DNA from: Schwartzia sp. (in: firmicutes)
Lineage (GTDB): Bacteria > Bacillota > Negativicutes > Selenomonadales > Selenomonadaceae
Direction: 5' to 3'
DNA: 8,906 nt
NCBI GenBank assembly: GCA_024691625.1
Contig: JAILNL010000080.1
Location: forward strand, 1 to 8,906
In this document: positions 5,782-8,906 of the stretch, in pieces
How positions within the stretch are numbered: the first letter of the stretch is position 1
Layout: each line of letters opens with the position of its first letter
Notes under the pieces: model-generated
What the model was told of the DNA's origin: nothing
What the model saw: only the letters and a program-made list of their open reading frames with translations
Databases searched by the model: none
Program-made: the position numbers and the translations under genes

Positions 5782-6837
5782 ATGCAGACCAAAATCGTAA
5801 AAATAAATGATGTCCGTGAGCAGGAAAAAGATTTTGAAGAGGCCGGGGCTGTCATCAGAAACGGAGGACTTGTTGCCTTTCCTACGGAAACCGTATACGG
5901 ACTTGGCACGAACGGACTGAACGCGGAGGCCTGCGCGGGAATTTATCGGGCAAAGGGACGTCCTTCGGATAATCCTCTCATACTTCATGTCTGTGACCGT
6001 GCCATGGTTGATGTTGTTGCTGCGGAGGTTACTCCTCTTGCAGAAAAAATACTCGCGGCATTTTGCCCCGGGCCAATAACAATGCTTCTTCCCAAACGCA
6101 GCGCCGTGCCGGATTCTGTCACGGGAGGGCTCGGTACTGTAGGGGTGCGTATGCCTGACAATGACACCGCCCGTGCGCTTATACGCGCGGCAGGTGTTCC
6201 TGTTGCGGCGCCCAGCGCGAATATATCGGGGAGACCGAGCCCGACAACAGCCGAAGCAGTTGTGGCAGACATGGAAGGACGTATTTCTGTGATTCTTGAC
6301 GGAGGGCCATGCCGTTTTGGAGTGGAGTCTACAATTGTTGACTGTACCGGGGATACGGCAGTCATTCTTCGCCCCGGTGCTGTGACGCGGGAAATGCTGG
6401 AGGAGGTCTGCAGCAGGGTTGAAATGGACCCTGCGCTTGTGGGAGCAGATACTGTTCCGCGTGCCCCGGGAATGAAATACACTCATTATGCGCCCAAGGC
6501 TCCCCTTACGCTTATTCACGGAAAGCCTGAAATGCTTGCAGAGGCATTCACGAAAAAAATCCGTGAGGAAAAAAGCACGGGTAAAAAGGTGGGCGTTATC
6601 GTGAGCCGCGGGCTTGCGGAAAAGCTGAAAGAGGTTTTGCCTGCGGAGGTTATTGCAGTTTACGGCACACAGGGGAACTATCAGGAGATAGCAGCGCACC
6701 TTTACGAAGCACTGCGTTCCTTCGATCATAAAGATGTGGACATTCTGCTTGGTGAAGCGACGGAAGAGGATGGACTTGGCCTGGCGATAATGAACCGCTT
6801 CCGGAAGTCCGCAGGCGGACGTATAATTGAAGTATGA
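5782..6837 (+). CDS. tsaC: Sua5/YwlC-type L-threonylcarbamoyladenylate synthase
   Basis: Makes threonylcarbamoyl-AMP from threonine, bicarbonate and ATP, the first step of the universal t6A37 modification of ANN-decoding tRNAs. The 351-residue length is that of the two-domain Sua5/YwlC form rather than short TsaC. The YrdC-like domain shows FPTETVYGLG (33-42), KGRPSDNPL (58-66), CPGPITMLLP (95-104) and PSANISG (144-150), then GVESTIVDCTG and ILRPGA. The linker PGMKYTHYAPKAPL leads to the C-terminal Sua5 domain. The ATG at 5782 is preferred; an in-frame ATG at 5764 would overlap prmC and has no ribosome binding site, while GGAAGAAGTGAAG precedes 5782. It is the last gene of the operon, followed directly by a terminator. 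The name ywlC is equally usable. Confidence 0.94.
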   Translation: MQTKIVKINDVREQEKDFEEAGAVIRNGGLVAFPTETVYGLGTNGLNAEACAGIYRAKGRPSDNPLILHVCDRAMVDVVAAEVTPLAEKILAAFCPGPITMLLPKRSAVPDSVTGGLGTVGVRMPDNDTARALIRAAGVPVAAPSANISGRPSPTTAEAVVADMEGRISVILDGGPCRFGVESTIVDCTGDTAVILRPGAVTREMLEEVCSRVEMDPALVGADTVPRAPGMKYTHYAPKAPLTLIHGKPEMLAEAFTKKIREEKSTGKKVGVIVSRGLAEKLKEVLPAEVIAVYGTQGNYQEIAAHLYEALRSFDHKDVDILLGEATEEDGLGLAIMNRFRKSAGGRIIEV

Positions 6838-6840
6838 CAG

Positions 6841-6871
6841 AGAGATCTTTCTTCGGAAGGATCTCTTTTTG
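6841..6871 (+). terminator. Rho-independent terminator with UUCG tetraloop
   Basis: An 11-bp stem pairs 6841-6851 with 6856-6866 (one G-T pair) around a C(UUCG)G tetraloop, an unusually stable loop. It is followed by a run of T (6866-6870). It starts 4 bp after the stop of the Sua5-type gene and closes the prfA operon. Its T-run also forms the left arm of the first inverted repeat of the rpiB upstream region. Confidence 0.92.
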
Positions 6872-6891
6872 TATGGAAATGTATACAAAAA
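6866..6891. promoter_or_regulatory. Upstream inverted repeat of the rpiB control region
   Basis: TTTTTGTAT (6866-6874) and ATACAAAAA (6883-6891) are perfect reverse complements with an 8-nt spacer. The core TTGTAT-N8-ATACAA resembles the dyad that overlaps the rpiB promoter 56 bp downstream. The overlap of the left arm with the terminator T-run could produce the poly-T part by chance. Confidence 0.45.
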
Positions 6892-6923
6892 TTTCCGGGC
6901 ACATCTTTCTCCATTTCTCCCAA

Positions 6924-6946
6924 ATTGTATCTTGATGTGATACAAT
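6924..6946. promoter_or_regulatory. Operator-like inverted repeat overlapping the rpiB -10 box
   Basis: ATTGTATC (6924-6931) and GATACAAT (6939-6946) form perfect 8-bp arms around a 7-nt spacer. The right arm contains the -10 hexamer, so a dimeric repressor bound here would block RNA polymerase. As RNA it would lie upstream of the transcription start and not be transcribed from this promoter, which favours a protein-binding site. Confidence 0.6.
6938..6946 (+). promoter_or_regulatory. Extended -10 promoter for rpiB-glyA-upp
   Basis: TGATACAAT (6938-6946) is an extended -10 element (TGn plus TACAAT). At the expected -35 position (about 6918-6923) only TCCCAA is present, a poor match, so the promoter relies on the extended -10 or on an activator. 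The start would be near 6953, about 30 nt before rpiB. The preceding gene ends in a strong terminator, so a promoter is needed here. Confidence 0.6.
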
Positions 6947-6982
6947 AAGTATGTATTTTTTTGAAAGGCGGAAGATAGTTTT

Positions 6983-7426
6983 ATGAAGATTGTCATTGGC
7001 TGTGACCACGGTGCGCTTGCACTGAAGGACGAAGTCAAAAAGGTTTTGGCGGAATACCCGGATGTAGAGGTCAACGATGTTGGAACCTATACTGAGGAAT
7101 CGGTAGATTATCCGGATATTGCCGAGAAGGTCTGCGCGGAGATTACAAGCGGCCGTTCTGACAGAGGCATTGTGCTCTGCGGAACGGGAATCGGTATCTC
7201 CATTGCAGCGAATAAGATTCACGGCATCCGTGCTGCGCTTTGCAATGATGTGTATTCTGCAATCATGTCGCGCCAGCATAACAATGCCAACGTGCTTGCA
7301 ATGGGCGGGCGCGTAACGGGCTTCGGTCCTGCCGGCGAGATTGTCCGCGCATGGCTCACGACCGAGTTTGAAGGCGGACGTCATGAGCGCCGTGTCAATA
7401 AAATCATGGCATTGGAAGAAAAATAA
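6983..7426 (+). CDS. rpiB: Ribose 5-phosphate isomerase B
   Basis: Interconverts ribose 5-phosphate and ribulose 5-phosphate in the non-oxidative pentose phosphate pathway, supplying ribose for nucleotides. The 147-residue product is of normal length for the RpiB/LacAB family. Seen: the N-terminal CDHGA (7-11), SVDYPD (40-45), the catalytic loop CGTGIGISIAANK with C66, and H99 in RQHNNANVLAMG; both residue numbers agree with the active-site Cys and His known in E. coli RpiB. LacA or LacB subunits of galactose 6-phosphate isomerase are the main alternative, but no sugar operon is nearby. The ATG at 6983 follows AAAGGCGG with a rather long gap of about 12 nt. It heads an operon with glyA (39 bp downstream) and upp, linking ribose phosphate supply with one-carbon units and nucleotide salvage. 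Confidence 0.94.
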   Translation: MKIVIGCDHGALALKDEVKKVLAEYPDVEVNDVGTYTEESVDYPDIAEKVCAEITSGRSDRGIVLCGTGIGISIAANKIHGIRAALCNDVYSAIMSRQHNNANVLAMGGRVTGFGPAGEIVRAWLTTEFEGGRHERRVNKIMALEEK

Positions 7427-7465
7427 AAAATAGACTAAAAGAGCAATGTTGAGGAGGATTTTTGT

Positions 7466-8713
7466 ATGGGAATTATGGATTCTTTGGCAAAGTCAGACCC
7501 TGAGATTAAGGCACAGCTTGATAACGAGCTGAATCGTCAGCGTAATAAGCTGGAACTGATTGCTTCCGAAAATATTGTAAGTAAGGCTGTTATGGAGGCG
7601 CAGGGAAGCGTTCTCACGAATAAGTACGCAGAGGGCTATCCCGGCAAGCGTTACTATGGCGGCTGCGAGTGCGTGGATGTAGTCGAACAGATTGCCATTG
7701 ACCGTGCCAAAAAGCTTTTCGGTGCAGCATATGCCAACGTTCAGCCGCATTCCGGCGCTCAGGCAAATATGGCTGTTTTCTTTTCGCTGCTCAAACCCGG
7801 CGATACGGTCATGGGCATGAATCTTACGGATGGCGGCCATCTTACTCACGGCAGCCCGGTAAATATGTCCGGTACATACTTCAAAATCATTCCTTATGGT
7901 GTTGATAAAGAAACAGAGCAGATTGATTATGATGCTCTCGAAAAACAGGCACAGGAATGCAAGCCGAAGATGATTGTCGCAGGTGCTTCTGCATATGCGC
8001 GTATCATTGACTTCCCGCGTCTTGCCGACATTGCTCATAAAGTCGGGGCATATCTCATGGTGGATATTGCCCATATCGCAGGACTTGTAGCTGCAGGCCT
8101 TCATCCGAGTCCGGTTCCGTATGCAGATGTCGTTACAACGACAACGCATAAGACGCTCCGCGGACCCCGCGGCGGTTTGATTCTCTGCAAGGATGAGGAG
8201 TTCGGAAAACAGTTTAATAAGGCTGTATTCCCCGGAATCCAGGGCGGACCGCTCATGCATGTTATAGCCGCAAAGGCTGTGGCTCTTGGGGAAGCGCTGA
8301 AACCTGAGTTTAAGGAATATCAGCAGCAGATTCTGAAGAATGCACAGGTCCTCGCTGATGAGCTCACGAAGGACGGTTTCCGTATCGTCACGGGCGGCAC
8401 GGATAACCATCTTATGCTTGTTGATCTTAGAAGCAAAAATATCACGGGCAAAGAAGCCCAGAATCTCCTTGATGAGGTCGGTATTACGGCTAACCGCAAC
8501 ACGATTCCGTTCGAACCGCTGTCTCCGTTTGTTACAAGCGGTATCCGTCTCGGTTCACCGGCACTTACGACACGCGGCTTCAAGGAAGACGACATGAAGG
8601 AAGTCGCAGATATCATTGCACTTGTGCTTGATAACCCGACAAAAGAAGAAGCAAAGGAGGAGGCACGTAAGCGTGTTGCCGCTCTTTGCAAGAAATATCC
8701 GCTCTATGAGTAA
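7466..8713 (+). CDS. glyA: Serine hydroxymethyltransferase
   Basis: PLP enzyme that converts serine and tetrahydrofolate to glycine and 5,10-methylene-tetrahydrofolate, the main source of one-carbon units for purine, thymidylate and methionine synthesis. The 415-residue product has the usual bacterial length. Seen: LELIASEN (29-36), [16 protein letters not shown] (51-66), DIAHIAGL before the active site, and the PLP-binding lysine K229 in [14 protein letters not shown]; later [17 protein letters not shown] binds the substrate carboxylate. The ATG at 7466 has AGGAGG (7452-7457) 8 nt upstream. No glycine or purine riboswitch is visible in the short gap after rpiB. It is followed 18 bp later by upp in the same operon. 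Confidence 0.97.
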   Translation: MGIMDSLAKSDPEIKAQLDNELNRQRNKLELIASENIVSKAVMEAQGSVLTNKYAEGYPGKRYYGGCECVDVVEQIAIDRAKKLFGAAYANVQPHSGAQANMAVFFSLLKPGDTVMGMNLTDGGHLTHGSPVNMSGTYFKIIPYGVDKETEQIDYDALEKQAQECKPKMIVAGASAYARIIDFPRLADIAHKVGAYLMVDIAHIAGLVAAGLHPSPVPYADVVTTTTHKTLRGPRGGLILCKDEEFGKQFNKAVFPGIQGGPLMHVIAAKAVALGEALKPEFKEYQQQILKNAQVLADELTKDGFRIVTGGTDNHLMLVDLRSKNITGKEAQNLLDEVGITANRNTIPFEPLSPFVTSGIRLGSPALTTRGFKEDDMKEVADIIALVLDNPTKEEAKEEARKRVAALCKKYPLYE

Positions 8714-8731
8714 CAACAGGAGGAATATATA

Positions 8732-8906
8732 ATGAACGAAGACCTTAAGGTAACGGTCATCGACCACCCGCTTGTGCAGCACAAGCTCACAATCATGCGA
8801 CAGAAGGAAACGGGTTCCAATGAGTTCCGTCAGCTTCTCAGAGAAATTGCTATGCTCATGGGATATGAGATTACGCGCAATTTCCCTCTTGAGGATGTTG
8901 AAATCG
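8732..8906 (+). CDS. upp: Uracil phosphoribosyltransferase, 5' part only
   Basis: Converts uracil and PRPP to UMP in pyrimidine salvage. Only the first 58 residues are in the window; the full protein is normally near 209. Seen: [15 protein letters not shown] near the start, [14 protein letters not shown], then [16 protein letters not shown], all in the order found in Upp proteins. The ATG at 8732 is preceded by AGGAGG (8718-8723) with an 8-nt spacer. It lies 18 bp after glyA, so co-transcription with rpiB and glyA is likely; the PRPP it uses derives from ribose 5-phosphate, the substrate of RpiB. The gene runs off the end of the window without any defect. Confidence 0.95.
   Translation, partial: MNEDLKVTVIDHPLVQHKLTIMRQKETGSNEFRQLLREIAMLMGYEITRNFPLEDVEI

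Noticed and set aside
5593..7074. 493-codon open frame on the minus strand
   Set aside because: It runs antisense through prmC, the Sua5-type gene, a terminator and rpiB, all with clear protein family matches on the plus strand. The translation shows no recognisable domain and is rich in Arg, Ser and His, as antisense frames often are.
7427..7465. Riboswitch or promoter before glyA
   Set aside because: The gap is only 39 bp, with a ribosome binding site and no foldable element or -35/-10 pair.
7493..8410. 305-codon minus-strand frame opposite glyA
   Set aside because: Antisense to a highly conserved glyA sequence; no recognisable motifs or promoter.
1..8906. Mobile element, CRISPR array, tRNA or rRNA gene
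   Set aside because: No transposase-like frame, terminal repeats, regularly spaced repeats, cloverleaf or rRNA-like segment was found; nearly all DNA is explained by conserved housekeeping genes.

Overview
The window reads as ordinary chromosomal DNA of a Firmicute with moderate G+C and strong AGGAGG-type ribosome binding sites. The order rpmE, YqhQ/DUF1385 gene, prfA, prmC, Sua5/YwlC gene, rpiB, glyA, upp and the protein sequences fit the Bacillota. A Negativicutes-like host (Veillonella, Selenomonas or Dialister relatives) is my best guess, but that is inference from memory and not something the sequence proves. I see no phage, IS, tRNA, rRNA or CRISPR signal.

Layout. Bases 2-400 hold the 3' end of a DAHP synthase gene (aromatic amino-acid entry step). 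It converges on a minus-strand clpX-like gene (479-1801), with a hairpin between them that can end transcription from both sides. The clpX product keeps the main ClpX machinery but departs from consensus in the zinc finger and the pore-2 loop, so it may be a second, specialised ClpX. A 199-bp AT-rich divergent promoter region separates it from a 117-residue protein of unknown function (2001-2354).

From 2368 on, everything is on the plus strand. A near-consensus promoter and a roughly 125-nt structured leader precede rpmE (ribosomal protein L31). The leader contains two mutually exclusive pairings, one of which covers the rpmE ribosome binding site. A strong terminator follows rpmE. Next comes a tight operon: DUF1385 membrane protein, release factor RF1 (prfA), the methyltransferase that modifies RF1 (prmC), and a Sua5-type threonylcarbamoyl-AMP synthase for t6A tRNA modification. 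It ends at a terminator with a UUCG tetraloop.

A second operon starts at about 6953 with rpiB, glyA and the beginning of upp: pentose phosphate, one-carbon/serine-glycine and pyrimidine salvage genes. Its promoter overlaps a perfect 8-bp-arm inverted repeat, and a related inverted repeat lies 56 bp upstream, which suggests an operator pair.

No wholly new multi-gene system is visible. The items most worth a second look are the rpmE leader switch, the paired TTGTAT/ATACAA dyads before rpiB, the divergent ClpX, and the orphan 117-residue protein.
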